Origin: Utricularia gibba
Taxonomy: Eukaryota > Streptophyta > Magnoliopsida > Lamiales > Lentibulariaceae
Reading direction: 5' to 3'
Length of the DNA stretch: 43,011 bases
NCBI GenBank assembly: GCA_002189035.1
Contig: NEEC01000311.1
Span: forward strand, 1 to 43,011
In this document: positions 24,101 to 37,600 of the stretch, in pieces
Position numbering within the stretch: position 1 is the first letter of the stretch
Layout: each line of letters starts with the position of its first letter
Notes under the pieces: model-generated
Seen by the model: the letters and a program-made list of their open reading frames with translations, nothing else
What the model was told of the DNA's origin: nothing
Databases searched by the model: none
Made by a program: the position numbers and the translations under genes

Positions 24101-26090
24101 TTGAAGGCGCTCTCGTGGGGCAACGGTATCGAGCAGGAGGTCGAGTCGAGCTCGGGCCCATAGTCATTTGTAGCTCGGCAAAAAACTTGATGCATTTATT
24201 AACGTTGGTTTAATAGGCTGCCTACATGTTTTCTCAAGGAAAAGCTTGTCGTTTTTGGCGGGTGATGTCGTTGTGAACTTCGTTCTGACCCAAGGTTCGG
24301 TCTGACTCCTTTGCCACATCGGGTCCTACTCGACGAAAATCGTGATGCAGTTATTGAAGTTAGGATTCATGAGCACCCAAAATGGTTTTCTCAACCGCAT
24401 GCTTTATATTTGAGGAGGCGCTCTCGTGGGGCAACGGTATCGAGCAGGAGGTCGAGTCGAGCTCGGCCCAGAGTCATTTGTAGCCCGCAAAAAATTGATG
24501 CATTTATTAACGTTCTTTTTTAGGCTGCCTACATAGTTTCTCAAGGAAAAGCTTGTCGTTTCTGCGCGGGTGATGTCGTTGGAACTTCGTTCGGACCCAA
24601 GGTTCTGTCTGACTCCTTTGCCACATCGGGTCCTACTCGACGAAAATCGTGATGCAGTTATTGAAGTTAGGATGTCATGAGCACCCAAAATGGTTTTCTC
24701 AACCGCATGCTTTATATTTGATAAGGCGCTCTCGTGGGCAACGGTATCGAGCAGGAGGTCGAGTCGAGCTCGGGCCCATAGTCATTTGTAGCTCGGCAAA
24801 AAAATTGATGCATTTATTAACGTTGGTTTTAATAGGCTGCCTACATAGTTTCTCAAGGAAAAGCTTGTCGTTTTTGGGCGGGTGATGTCGTTGTGAACTT
24901 CGTTCTGACCAAGGTTCGGTCTGACTCCTTTGCCACATCGGGTCCTACTCGACGAAAATCGTGATGCAGTTATTGAAGTTAGGATGTCATGAGCACCCAA
25001 AATGGTTTTCTCAACCGCATGCTTTATATTTGAAGGCGCTCTCGTGGGGCAACGGTATCGAGCAGGAGTCGAGTCGAGCTCGGGCCCATAGTCATTTGTA
25101 GCTCGGCAAAAAACTTGATGCATTATTAAACGTTGGTTTTAATAGGCCTACATGGTTTTCTCAAGGAAAAGCTTGTCGTTTTTGGCGGGTGATGTCGTTG
25201 TGAACTTCGTTCTGACCCAAGGTCGGTCTGTCCTTTGCCACATCGGTCCTACTCGACGAAAATCGTGATGCAGTTATTGAAGTTAGGATTTCATGAGCAC
25301 CCAAAATGGTTTTCTCAACCGCATGCTTTATATTTGATAAGGGCTCTTCGTGGGCAACGGTATCGAGCAGGAGGTCGAGTCGAGCTCGGCCCAGAGTCAT
25401 TTGTAGCCCCAAAAAATTGATGCATTTATTAACGTTGGTTATTAGGCTGCCTACATAGTTTCTCAAGGAAAAGCTTGTCGTTTCTGCGCGGGTGATGTCG
25501 TTGGAACTTCGTTCTGACCAAGGTTCGGTCTGACTCCTTTGCCACATCGGGTCCTACTCGACGAAAATCGTGATGCAGTTATTGAAGTTAGGATGTCATG
25601 AGCACCCAAAATGGTTTTCTCAACCGCATGCTTTATATTTGAGGAGGCGCTCTCGTGGGGCAACGGTATCGAGCAGGAGGTCGAGTCGAGCTCGGGCCCA
25701 TAGTCATTTGTAGCTCGGCAAAAAATTGATGCATTTATTAACGTTGGTTTTAATAGGCTGCCTACATGTTTCTCAAGGAAAAGCTTGTCGTTTCTGGGCG
25801 GGTGATGTCGTTGGAACTTCGTTGACCCAAGTTCGGTCTGACTCCTTTGCCACATCGGTCCTACTCGACGAAAATCGTGTGATGCAGTTATTGAAGTTAG
25901 GATTCATGAGCACCCAAAATGGTTTTCTCAACCGCATGCTTTATATTTGAGGAGGCGCTCTCGTGGGGCAAACGTATCGAGCAGGAGGTCGAGTCGAGCT
26001 CGGGCCCAGAGTCATTTGTAGCTCGGCAAAAAAATTGATGCATTTATTAACGTTGGTTTTAATAGGCTGCCTACATGGTTTCTCAAGGAA

Positions 26091-26398
26091 AAGCTTTGTT
26101 TGGGCGGGTGATGTCGTTGGAACTTCGTTCTGACCAAGGTTCGGTCTGACTCCTTTGCCACATCGGGTCCTACTCGACGAAAATCGTGATGCAGTTATTG
26201 AAGTTAGGATGTCATGAGCACCCAAAATGGTTTTCTCAACCGCATGCTTTATATTTGAGGAGGCGCTCTCGTGGGGGCAACGGTATCGAGCAGGAGGTCG
26301 AGTCGAGCTCGGGCCCATAGTCATTTGTAGCTCGGCAAAAAAACTTGATGCATTATTAACGTTGGTTTTAATAGGCTGCCTACATGTTTCTCAAGGAA
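26091..26398. repeat. Monomer with altered sequence beside the HindIII site
   Basis: AAGCTT is followed directly by tgtttgggcggg. The usual gtcgttt is lost, yet the hexamer itself remains intact. The downstream ctcgtgggggcaac has an extra G. This is one of few copies in which the bases directly right of AAGCTT are rearranged; the others are at 3471, 7514 and 9380. Confidence 0.7.
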
Positions 26399-29300
26399 AA
26401 GCTTGTCGTTTCTGGCGGGTGATGTCGTTGGGAACTTCGTTCGACCCAAGGTTCTGTCTGACTCCTTTGCCACATCGGTCCTACTCGACGAAAATCGTGA
26501 TGCAGTTATTGAAGTTAGGATTCATGAGCACCCAAAATGGTTTTCTCAACCGCATGCTTTATATTTGAGGAGGGCGCTCTCGTGGGGCAACGGTATCGAG
26601 TAGGAGGTCGAGTCGAGCTCGGGCCCATAGTCATTTGTAGCTCGGCAAAAAACTTGATGCATTTATTAACGTTGGTTTTATAGGCTGCCTACATGTTTCT
26701 CAAGGAAAAGCTTGTCGTTTCTGGGCGGGTGATGTCGTTGTGAACTTCGTTCTGACCCAAGGTTCGTCTGACTCCTTTGCCACATCGGGTCCTACTCGAC
26801 GAAAATCGTGATGCAGTTATTGAAGTTAGATTTCATGAGCACCCAAAATGGTTTTCTCAACCGCGATGCTTTTATTTGATAAGGCTCTCTCGTGGGGCAA
26901 CGGTATCGAGCAGGAGGTCGAGTCGAGCTCGGGCCCAGAGTCATTTGTAGCCCGGCAAAAAATTGATGCATTTATTAACGTTCGGTTTTAGGCTGCCTAC
27001 ATGTTTTCTCAAGGAAAAGCTTGTCGTTTCTGGCGGGTGATGTCGTTGGGAACTTCGTTCTGACCCAAGGTTCCTGACTCCTTTGCCACATCGGGTCCTA
27101 CTCGACGAAAATCGTGATGCAGTTATTGAAGTTAGGATTCATGAGCACCCAAAATGGTTTTCTCAACCGCATGCTTTATATTTGAGGAGGCTCTCGTGGG
27201 GCAACGGTATCGAGTAGGAGGTCGAGTCGAGCTCGGGCCCATAGTCATTTGTAGCTCGGCAAAAAACTTGATGCATTTATTAACGTTGGGTTTTAATAGG
27301 CTGCCTACATGTTTTCTCAAGGAAAAGCTTGTCGTTTCTGGGCGGGTGATGTCGTTGGGAACTTCGTTCTGACCCAAGGTTCGGTCTGACTCCTTTGCCA
27401 CATCGGGTCCTACTCGACGAAAATCGTGATGCAGTTATTGAAGTTAGGATTTCATGAGCACCCAAAATGGTTTTCTCAACCGCATGCTTTATATTTGATA
27501 AGGTGCTCTCGTGGGGCAACGGTATCGAGCAGGAGGTCGAGTCGAGCTCGGGCCCATAGTCATTTGTAGCCGGCAAAAAACTTGATGCATTTATTAACGT
27601 TGGTTTTAATAGGCTGCCTACATGGTTTTCTCAAGGAAAAGCTTGTCGTTTTTGGGCGGGTGATGTCGTTGTGAACTTCGTTCTGACCCAAGGTTCGGTC
27701 TGACTCCTTTGCCAAATCTGGTCCTACTCGACGAAAATCGTGATGCAGTTATTGAAGTTAGGATTTCATGAGCACCCAAAATGGTTTTCTCAACGCATGC
27801 TTTATATTTGATAAGGCACTCTCGTGGGGCAACGGTATCGAGCAGGAGGTCGAGTCGAGCTCGGGCCCAGAGTCATTTGTAGCCCGGCAAAAAATTGATG
27901 CATTTATTAACGTTGGCTTTATTAGGCTGCCTACATAGTTTCTCAAGGAAAAGCTTGTCGTTTCTGGGCGGGTGATGTCTTTTGGAACTTCGTTCTGACC
28001 ATAGGTTCGGTCTGACTCCTTTGCCACATCGGGTCCTACTCGACGAAAATCGTGATGCAGTTATTGAAGTTAGGATTCATGAGCACCCAAAATGGTTTTC
28101 TCAACCGCATGCTTTATATTTGATAAGGCACTCTCGTGGGGCAACGGTATCGAGCAGGAGGTCGAGTCGAGCTCGGCCCAGAGTCATTTGTAGCCCGGCA
28201 AAAAATTGATGCATTTATTAACGTTGGTTTATTAGGCTGCCTACATAGTTTCTCAAGGAAAAGCTTGTCGTTTCTGGGCGGGTGATGTCTTTTGGAACTT
28301 CGTTCTGACCATAGGTTCGGTCTGACTCCTTTGCCACATCGGGTCCTACTCGACGAAAATCGTGATGCAGTTATTGAAGTTAGGATTCATGACCCAAAAT
28401 GGTTTTCTCAACCGCATGCTTTATATTTGATAAGGTGCTCTCGTGGGGCAACGGTATCGAGCAGGAGGTCGAGTCGAGCTCGGGCCCATAGTCATTTGTA
28501 GCTCGGCAAAAAACTTGATGCATTTATTAACGTTGGTTTTAATAGGCTGCCTACATGGTTTTCTCAAGGAAAAGCTTGTCGTTTTTGGGCGGGTGATGTC
28601 TTTTGGAACTTCGTTCTGACCATAGGTTCGGTCTGACTCCTTTGCCACATCGGGTCCTACTCGACGAAAATCGTGATGCAGTTATTGAAGTTAGGATTCA
28701 TGAGCACCCAAAATGGTTTTCTCAACCGCATGCTTTATATTTGATAAGGCACTCTCGTGGGGCAACGGTATCGAGCAGGAGGTCGAGTCGAGCTCGGGCC
28801 CAGAGTCATTTGTAGCCCGGCAAAAAAATTGATGCATTTATTAACGTTCGGCTTTATTAGGCTGCCTACATAGTTTCTCAAGGAAAAGCTTGTCGTTTCT
28901 GGCGGGTGATGTCTTTTGGAACTTCGTTCTGACCATAGGTTCGGTCTGACTCCTTTGCCACATCGGGTCCTACTCGACGAAAATCGTGATGCAGTTATTG
29001 AAGTTAGGATTCATGAGCACCCAAAATGGTTTTCTCAACCGCATGCTTTATATTTGATAAGGCACTCTCGTGGGGCAACGGTATCGAGCAGGAGGTCGAG
29101 TCGAGCTCGGCCCAGAGTCATTTGTAGCCCGGCAAAAAAATTGATGCATTTATTAACGTTGGTTTTTAGGCTGCCTACATGTTTCTCAAGGAAAAGCTTG
29201 TCGTTTCTGGGCGGGTGATGTCTTTTGGAACTTCGTTCTGACCATAGGTTCGGTCTGACTCCTTTGCCACATCGGGTCCTACTCGACGAAAATCGTGATG

Positions 29301-29816
29301 CAGTTATTGAAGTTAGGATATCATGAGCACCCAAAATGGTTTTCTCAACCGCATGCTTTATATTTGATAGGCCTCTCGTGGGGCAACGGTATCGAGCAGG
29401 AGGTCGAGTCGAGCTCGGGCCCAGAGTCATTTGTAGCCGGCAAAAAAAATTGATGCATTTATTAACGTTCGGTTTTATTAGGCTGCCTACATAGTTTCTC
29501 AAGGAAAAGCTTGTCGTTTCTGGGCGGGTGATGTCTTTTGGAACTTCGTCTGACCAAGGTTCGGTCTGACTCCTTTGCCACATCGGGTCCTACTCGACGA
29601 AAATCGTGATGCAGTTATTGAAGTTAGGATATCATGAGCACCCAAAATGGTTTTCTCAACCGCATGCTTTATATTTGATAAGGCACTCTCGTGGGGCAAC
29701 GGTATCGAGCAGGAGGTCGAGTCGAGCTCGGGCCCAGAGTCATTTGTAGCCCGGCAAAAAAATTGATGCATTTATTAACGTTCGGTTTATTAGGCTGCCT
29801 ACATTTTCTCAAGGAA

Positions 29817-30118
29817 AAGCTTGTCGTTTTGGGCGGTGATGTCGTTGGGAACTTCGTTCTGACCCAAGGTTCGTCTGACTCCTTTGCCACATCGGTCCTA
29901 CTCGACGAAAATCGTGATGCAGTTATTGAAGTTAGGATTTCATGAGCACCCAAAATGCTTTTTTCAATCGCATGCTTTGTATTTAGGAGGCGCTCTCGTG
30001 GGGCACGGTATCGGGCAAAAGGTCGAGTCGAGCTCGCTCCCAGAGTCATTTGTAGCCCGCAAAAAAATTGATGCATTTATTAACGTTCATTAGGCTGCCT
30101 ACATAGTTTCTCAAGGAA
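29817..30118. repeat. Isolated C-type monomer inside the D block
   Basis: This unit carries C marks (tgcttttttcaatcgc, cacggtatcgggcaaaagg, gctcgctcccagag), but with tttgtatttaggagg instead of tttgtagttgagg. At 302 bp it is short. Apart from the partly C-like unit at 33536 and a weak relative at 38502, C-type sequence is otherwise confined to the left block and the unit at 10943. It therefore looks like a surviving remnant of the older array. Confidence 0.7.
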
Positions 30119-31671
30119 AAGCTTGTCGTTTCTGGGCGGTGATGTCGTTGGGAACTTCGTTCTGACCCAAGGTTCGGTCTGACTCCTTTGCCACATCGGG
30201 TCCTACTCGACGAAAATCGTGATGCAGTTATTGAAGTTAGGATTCATGAGCACCCAAAATGGTTTTCTCAACCGCATGCTTTATATTTGATAGGCGCTCT
30301 CGTGGGGCAACGGTATCGAGTAGGAGGTCGAGTCGAGCTCGGGCCCATAGTCATTTGTAGCTCGGCAAAAAACTTGATGCATTTATTAACGTTGGGTTTT
30401 AATAGGCTGCCTACATGTTTTCTCAAGGAAAAGCTTGTCGTTTCTGGGCGGGTGATGTCGTTGTGAACTTCGTTCTGACCCAAGGTTCGTCTGACTCCTT
30501 TGCCAAATCGGGTCCTACTCGACGAAAATCGTGATGCAGTTATTGAAGTTAGGATTCATGAGCACCCAAAATGGTTTTCTCAACCGCATGCTTTATATTT
30601 GATAAGGCGCTCTCGTGGGGCAACGGTATCGAGCAGGAGGTCGAGTCGAGCTCGGGCCCAGAGTCATTTGTAGCCAAAAAAATTGATGCATTTATTAACG
30701 TTGGTTTAGGCTGCCTACATAGTTTCTCAAGGAAAAGCTTGTCGTTTCTGGGCGGGTGATGTCGTTGGGAACTTCGTTCTGACCAAGGTTCGGTCTGACT
30801 CCTTTGCCACATCGGGTCCTACTCGACGAAAATCGTGATGCAGTTATTGAAGTTAGGATTCATGAGCACCCAAAATGGTTTTCTCAACCGCATGCTTTAT
30901 ATTTGATAGGCGCTCTCGTGGGGCAACGGTATCGAGCAGGAGGTCGAGTCGAGCTCGGGCCCATAGTCATTTGTAGCTCGGCAAAAAAATTGATGCATTT
31001 ATTAACGTTGGGTTTTAATAGGCTGCCTACATGTTTTTCTCAAGGAAAAGCTTGTCGTTTCTGGCGGGTGATGTCGTTGGGAACTTCGTTCTGACCCAAG
31101 GTTCGGTCTGACTCCTTTGCCACATCGGGTCCTACTCGACGAAAATCGTGATGCAGTTATTGAAGTTAGGATTTCATGAGCACCCAAAATGGTTTTTCTC
31201 AACCGCATGCTTTATATTTGATAAGGTGCTCTCGTGGGGCAACGGTATCGAGTAGGAGGTCGAGTCGAGCTCGGGCCCATAGTCATTTTGTAGCTCGGCA
31301 AAAAACTTGATGCATTTATTAACGTTGGTTTTAATAGGCTGCCTACATGGTTTTCTCAAGGAAAAGCTTGTCGTTTTTGGGCGGGTGATGTCGTTGGAAC
31401 TTCGTTCTGACCAAGGTTCGGTCTGACTCCTTTGCCACATCGGGTCCTACTCGACGAAAATCGTGATGCAGTTATTGAAGTTAGGATTTCATGAGCACCC
31501 AAAATGGTTTTCTCAACGCATGCTTTATATTTGATAAGGCTCTCGTGGGGCAACGGTATCGAGCAGGAGTCGAGTCGAGCTCGGGCCAGAGTCATTTGTA
31601 GCCGGCAAAAAAATTGATGCATTTATTAACGTTCGGCTTTATTAGGCTGCCTACATAGTTTTCTCAAGGAA
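29817..31671. repeat. Island of older A/B/C-type monomers within the D block
   Basis: Six consecutive units (starting 29817, 30119, 30431, 30735, 31048 and 31364) mostly have gtcgttggg or gttgtgaac in place of gtcttttggaac, and several have cccatag with agctcgg. D-type units flank them on both sides. This pattern suggests that amplification of D proceeded in segments and left older segments between them. Confidence 0.6.
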
Positions 31672-34600
31672 AAGCTTGTCGTTTCTGGCGGGTGATGTCT
31701 TTGGAACTTCGTTCTGACCATAGGTTCGGTCTGACTCCTTTGCCACATCGGGTCCTACTCGACGAAAATCGTGATGCAGTTATTGAAGTTAGGATTCATG
31801 AGCACCCAAAATGGTTTTCTCAACCGCATGCTTTATATTTGATAAGGCACTCTCGTGGGGCAACGGTATCGAGCAGGAGGTCGAGTCGAGCTCGGCCCAG
31901 AGTCATTTGTAGCCCGGCAAAAAAATTGATGCATTTATTAACGTTCGGCTTTATTAGGCTGCCTACATAGTTTTCTCAAGGAAAAGCTTGTCGTTTCTGG
32001 GCGGGTGATGTCTTTTGGAACTTCGTTCTGACCATAGGTTCGGTCTGACTCCTTTGCCACATCGGGTCCTACTCGACGAAAATCGTGATGCAGTTATTGA
32101 AGTTAGGATTCATGAGCACCCAAAATGGTTTTCTCAACCGCATGCTTTATATTTGATAAGGCTCTCGTGGGGCAACGGTATCGAGCAGGAGGTCGAGTCG
32201 AGCTCGGGCCCATAGTCATTTGTAGCTCGGCAAAAAACTTGATGCATTTATTAACGTTGGTTTTAATAGGCTGCCTACATGGTTTTCTCAAGGAAAAGCT
32301 TGTCGTTTTTGGGCGGGTGATGTCTTTTGGAACTTCGTTCTGACCATCGGTCTGACTCCTTTGCCACATCGGGTCCTACTCGACGAAAATCGTGATGCAG
32401 TTATTGAAGTTAGGATTCATGAGCACCCAAAATGGTTTTCTCAACCGCATGCTTTATATTTGATAAGGCACTCTCGTGGGGCAACGGTATCGAGCAGGAG
32501 GTCGAGTCGAGCTCGGGCCCAGAGTCATTTGTAGCCCGGCAAAAAATTGATGCATTTATTAACGTTCGGTTTATTAGGCTGCCTACATGTTTCTCAAGGA
32601 AAAGCTTGTCGTTTCTGGGCGGGTGATGTCTTTGGAACTTCGTTCTGACCAAGGTTCGGTCTGACTCCTTTGCCACATCGGGTCCTACTCGACGAAAATC
32701 GTGATGCAGTTATTTGAAGTTAGGATTCATGAGCACCCAAAATGGTTTTCTCAACCGCATGCTTTATATTTGATAAGGCACTCTCGTGGGGCAACGGTAT
32801 CGAGCAGGAGGTCGAGTCGAGCTCGGCCCAGAGTCATTTGTAGCCCGGCAAAAAAATTGATGCATTTATTAACGTTGGCTTTATTAGGCTGCCTACATGT
32901 TTCTCAAGGAAAAGCTTGTCGTTTCTGGGCGGGTGATGTCTTTTGGAACTTCGTTCTGACCATAGGTTCGGTCTGACTCCTTTGCCACATCGGGTCCTAC
33001 TCGACGAAAATCGTGATGCAGTTATTGAAGTTAGGATTCATGAGCACCCAAAATGGGTTTTCTCAACCGCATGCTTTATATTTGATAAGGCACTCTCGTG
33101 GGGCAACGGTATCGAGCAGGAGGTCGAGTCGAGCTCGGCCCAGAGTCATTTGTAGCCCGGCAAAAAATTGATGCATTTATTAACGTTGGTTTTATTAGGC
33201 TGCCTACATGTTTTCTCAAGGAAAAGCTTGTCGTTTCTGGGCGGGTGATGTCTTTTGGAACTTCGTTCTGACCATAGGTTCGGTCTGACTCCTTTGCCAC
33301 ATCGGGTCCTACTCGACGAAAATCGTGATGCAGTTATTGAAGTTAGGATATCATGAGCACCCAAAATGGTTTTCTCAACCGCATGCTTTATATTTGATAA
33401 GGCACTCTCGTGGGGCAACGGTATCGAGCAGGAGGTCGAGTCGAGCTCGGCCCAGAGTCATTTGTAGCCCGGCAAAAAAATTGATGCATTTATTAACGTT
33501 GGTTTAATAGGCTGCCTACATGGTTTCTCAAGGAAAAGCTTGTCGTTTCTGGGCGGGTGATGTCGTTGGGAACTTCGTTCTGACCAAGGTTCGGTCTGAC
33601 TCCTTTGCCACATCGGGTCCTACTCGACGAAAATCGTGATGCAGTTATTGAAGTTAGGATTTCATGAGCACCCAAAATGCTTTTCTCAACGCATGCTTTA
33701 TATTTAGGAGGCGCTCTCGTGGGGCAACGGTATCGAGCAGGAGGTCGAGTCGAGCTCGCTCCCAGAGTCATTTGTAGCCCGGCAAAAAAATTGATGCATT
33801 TATTAACGTTCGGTTATTAGGCTGCCTACATGTTTCTCAAGGAAAAGCTTGTCGTTTCTGGGCGGGTGATGTCGTTGGAACTTCGTTCTGACCCAAGGTT
33901 CGGTCTGACTCCTTTGCCACATCGGGTCCTACTCGACGAAAATCGTGATGCAGTTATTGAAGTTAGGATTCATGAGCACCCAAAATGGTTTTCTCAACGC
34001 ATGCTTTATATTTGAGGAGGCGCTCTCGTGGGGCAACGGTATCGAGCAGGAGGTCGAGTCGAGCTCGGGCCCAGAGTCATTTGTAGCCCGGCAAAAAATT
34101 GATGCATTTATTAACGTTCGGTTTATTAGGCTGCCTACATGTTTCTCAAGGAAAAGCTTGTCGTTTCTGGGCGGGTGATGTCTTTTGGAACTTCGTTCTG
34201 ACCATAGGTTCGGTCTGACTCCTTTGCCACATCGGGTCCTACTCGACGAAAATCGTGATGCAGTTATTGAAGTTAGGATTCATGAGCACCAAAATGGTTT
34301 TCTCAACCGCATGCTTTATATTTGATAAGGTGCTCTCGTGGGGCAACGGTATCGAGTAGGAGGTCGAGTCGAGCTCGGGCCCATAGTCATTTGTAGCTCG
34401 GCAAAAAACTTGATGCATTTATTAACGTTGGTTTTAATAGGCTGCCTAAATGGTTTTCTCAAGGAAAAGCTTGTCGTTTTTGGCGGGTGATGTCGTTGGA
34501 ACTTCGTTCTGACCAAGGTTCGGTCTGACTCCTTTGCCACATCGGGTCCTACTCGACGAAAATCGTGATGCAGTTATTGAAGTTAGGATTCATGAGCACC

Positions 34601-37600
34601 CAAAATGGTTTTCTCAACCGCATGCTTTATATTTGATAAGGCACTCTCGTGGGGCAACGGTATCGAGCAGGAGGTCGAGTCGAGCTCGGGCCCAGAGTCA
34701 TTTGTAGCCCGGCAAAAAAATTGATGCATTTATTAACGTTGGTTTTAATAGGCTGCCTACATAGTTTCTCAAGGAAAAGCTTGTCGTTTCTGGGCGGGTG
34801 ATGTCTTTTGGAACTTCGTTCTGACCAAGGTTCGGTCTGACTCCTTTGCCACATCGGGTCCTACTCGACGAAAATCGTGATGCAGTTATTGAAGTTAGGA
34901 TTCATGAGCACCCAAAATGGTTTTCTCAACCGCATGCTTTATATTTGATAAGGCACTCTCGTGGGGCAACGGTATCGAGCAGGAGGTCGAGTCGAGCTCG
35001 GCCCAGAGTCATTTGTAGCCCGGCAAAAAAATTGATGCATTTATTAACGTTGGTTTTAATTAGGCTGCCTACATAGTTTCTCAAGGAAAGCTTGTCGTTT
35101 CTGGGCGGTGATGTCTTTTGGAACTTCGTTCTGACCAAGGTTCGGTCTGACTCCTTTGCCACATCGGGTCCTACTCGACGAAAATCGTGATGCAGTTATT
35201 GAAGTTAGGATTCATGAGCACCCAAAATGGTTTTCTCAACCGCATGCTTTATATTTGATAAGGCGCTCTCGTGGGGCAACGGTATCGAGTAGGAGGTCGA
35301 GTCGAGCTCGGGCCCATAGTCATTTGTAGCTCGGCAAAAAACTTGATGCATTTATTAACGTTGTTTAATAGGCTGCCTACATGGTTTTCTCAAGGAAAAG
35401 CTTGTCGTTTTGGGCGGGTGATGTCTTTTGGAACTTCGTTCTGACCAAGGTTCGGTCTGACTCCTTTGCCACATCGGGTCTACTCGACGAAAATCGTGAT
35501 GCAGTTATTGAAGTTAGGATTCATGAGCACCAAAATGGTTTTCTCAACCGCATGCTTTATATTTGATAAGGCACTCTCGTGGGGCAACGGTATCGAGCAG
35601 GAGGTCGAGTCGAGCTCGGGCCCAGAGTCATTTGTAGCCGGCAAAAAAATTGATGCATTTATTAACGTTCGGTTTATTAGGCTGCCTACATAGTTTTCTC
35701 AAGGAAAAGCTTGTCGTTTCTGGGCGGGTGATGTCTTTTGGAACTTCGTTCTGACCATAGGTTCGGTCTGACTCCTTTGCCACATCGGTCCTACTCGACG
35801 AAAATCGTGATGCAGTTATTGAAGTTAGGATATCATGAGCACCCAAAATGGTTTTCTCAACCGCATGCTTTATATTTGATAAGGCACTCTCGTGGGGCAA
35901 CGGTATCGAGCAGGAGGTCGAGTCGAGCTCGGTCCCAGAGTCATTTGTAGCCCGGCAAAAAAATTGATGCATTTATTAACGTTCGGCTTTATTAGGCTGC
36001 CTACATAGTTTCTCAAGGAAAAGCTTGTCGTTTCTGGGCGGGTGATGTCTTTTGGAACTTCGTTCTGACCAAGGTTCGGTCTGACTCCTTTGCCACATCG
36101 GGTCCTACTCGACGAAAATCGTGATGCAGTTATTGAAGTTAGGATTTCATGAGCACCCAAAATGGTTTTCTCAACCGCATGCTTTATATTTGATAAGGCG
36201 CTCTCGTGGGGCAACGGTATCGAGCAGGAGGTCGAGTCGAGCTCGGGCCAGAGTCATTTGTAGCCCGGCAAAAAATTGATGCATTTATTAACGTTCGGCT
36301 TTATTAGGCTGCCTACATAGTTTTCTCAAGGAAAAGCTTGTCGTTTCTGGGCGGGTGATGTCTTTGGAACTTCGTTCTGACCATAGGTTCGTCTGACTCC
36401 TTTGCCACATCGGGTCCTACTCGACGAAAATCGTGATGCAGTTATTGAAGTTAGGATATCATGAGCACCCAAAATGGTTTTCTCAACCGCATGCTTTATA
36501 TTTGATAAGGCACTCTCGTGGGGCAACGGTATCGAGCAGGAGGTCGAGTCGAGCTCGGGCCCAGAGTCATTTGTAGCCCGGCAAAAAAATTGATGCATTT
36601 ATTAACGTTGGCTTTTAGGCTGCCTACATGTTTCTCAAGGAAAAGCTTGTCGTTTCTGGCGGGTGATGTCGTTGGGAACTTCGTTCTGACCCAAGGTTCG
36701 TCTGACTCCTTTGCCACATCGGGTCCTACGACGAAAATCGTGATGCAGTTATTGAAGTTAGGATTTCATGAGCACCCAAAATGGTTTTTTCAACGCATGC
36801 TTTATTTGAGGAGGCGCTCTCGTGGGGCAACGGTATCGAGCAGGAGGTCGAGTCGAGCTCGGCCCAGAGTCATTTTGTAGCCGGCAAAAAATTGATGCAT
36901 TTATTAACGTTCGGTTTAGGCTGCCTACATAGTTTCTCAAGGAAAAGCTTGTCGTTTCTGGGCGGGTGATGTCGTTGGGAACTTCGTTCTGACCAAGGTT
37001 CGGTCTGACTCCTTTGCCACATCGGGTCCTACTCGACGAAAATCGTGATGCAGTTATTGAAGTTAGGATTCATGAGCACCCAAAATGGTTTTTCAACCGC
37101 ATGCTTTATATTTGAGGAGGCGCTCTCGTGGGGCAACGGTATCGAGTAGGAGGTCGAGTCGAGCTCGGCCCAGAGTCATTTGTAGCCCGGCAAAAAAATT
37201 GATGCATTTATTAACGTTGGCTTTATTAGGCTGCCTACATAGTTTCTCAAGGAAAAGCTTGTCGTTTCTGGGCGGGTGATGTCTTTTGGAACTTCGTTCT
37301 GACCATAGGTTCGGTCTGACTCCTTTGCCACATCGGGTCCTACTCGACGAAAATCGTGATGCAGTTATTGAAGTTAGGATTCATGAGCACCCAAAATGGT
37401 TTTCTCAACCGCATGCTTTATATTTGATAAGGCTCTCGTGGGGCAACGGTATCGAGCAGGAGGTCGAGTCGAGCTCGGGCCCAGAGTCATTTGTAGCCGG
37501 CAAAAAATTGATGCATTTATTAACGTTGGTTTTTAATAGGCTGCCTACATGGTTTTCTCAAGGAAAAGCTTGTCGTTTCTGGGCGGGTGATGTCTTTTGG

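Larger units (their letters stand above)
9692..27638. repeat. Middle block: mainly dimeric A/B alternation
   Basis: Units alternate between one type (tttctggcggg, gatgtcatgag, ttgaggaggcgc, cccatag with agctcgg, tail ttaatagcgcctacattg) and another (tttttgggcggg, gttgtgaac, gattcatgag, ttgataaggcgc, cccagag with agcccg, tail attaggctgcctacatag). Clear pairs start at 13123, 13744, 14367, 14989, 16223, 18375 and 18994, giving a ~620-bp dimer with several slips of register, for example near 17462 and 20543. From 15.3 to 27.6 kb the mean unit is about 308 bp, with many one-base losses in ggg, ccc and gggccc runs. No gene or foreign insertion is visible. Confidence 0.7.

Noticed and set aside
36912-36924. 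Telomere-like gtttagg
   Set aside because: It is a single partial match produced by the variable monomer tail and is not tandemly repeated.
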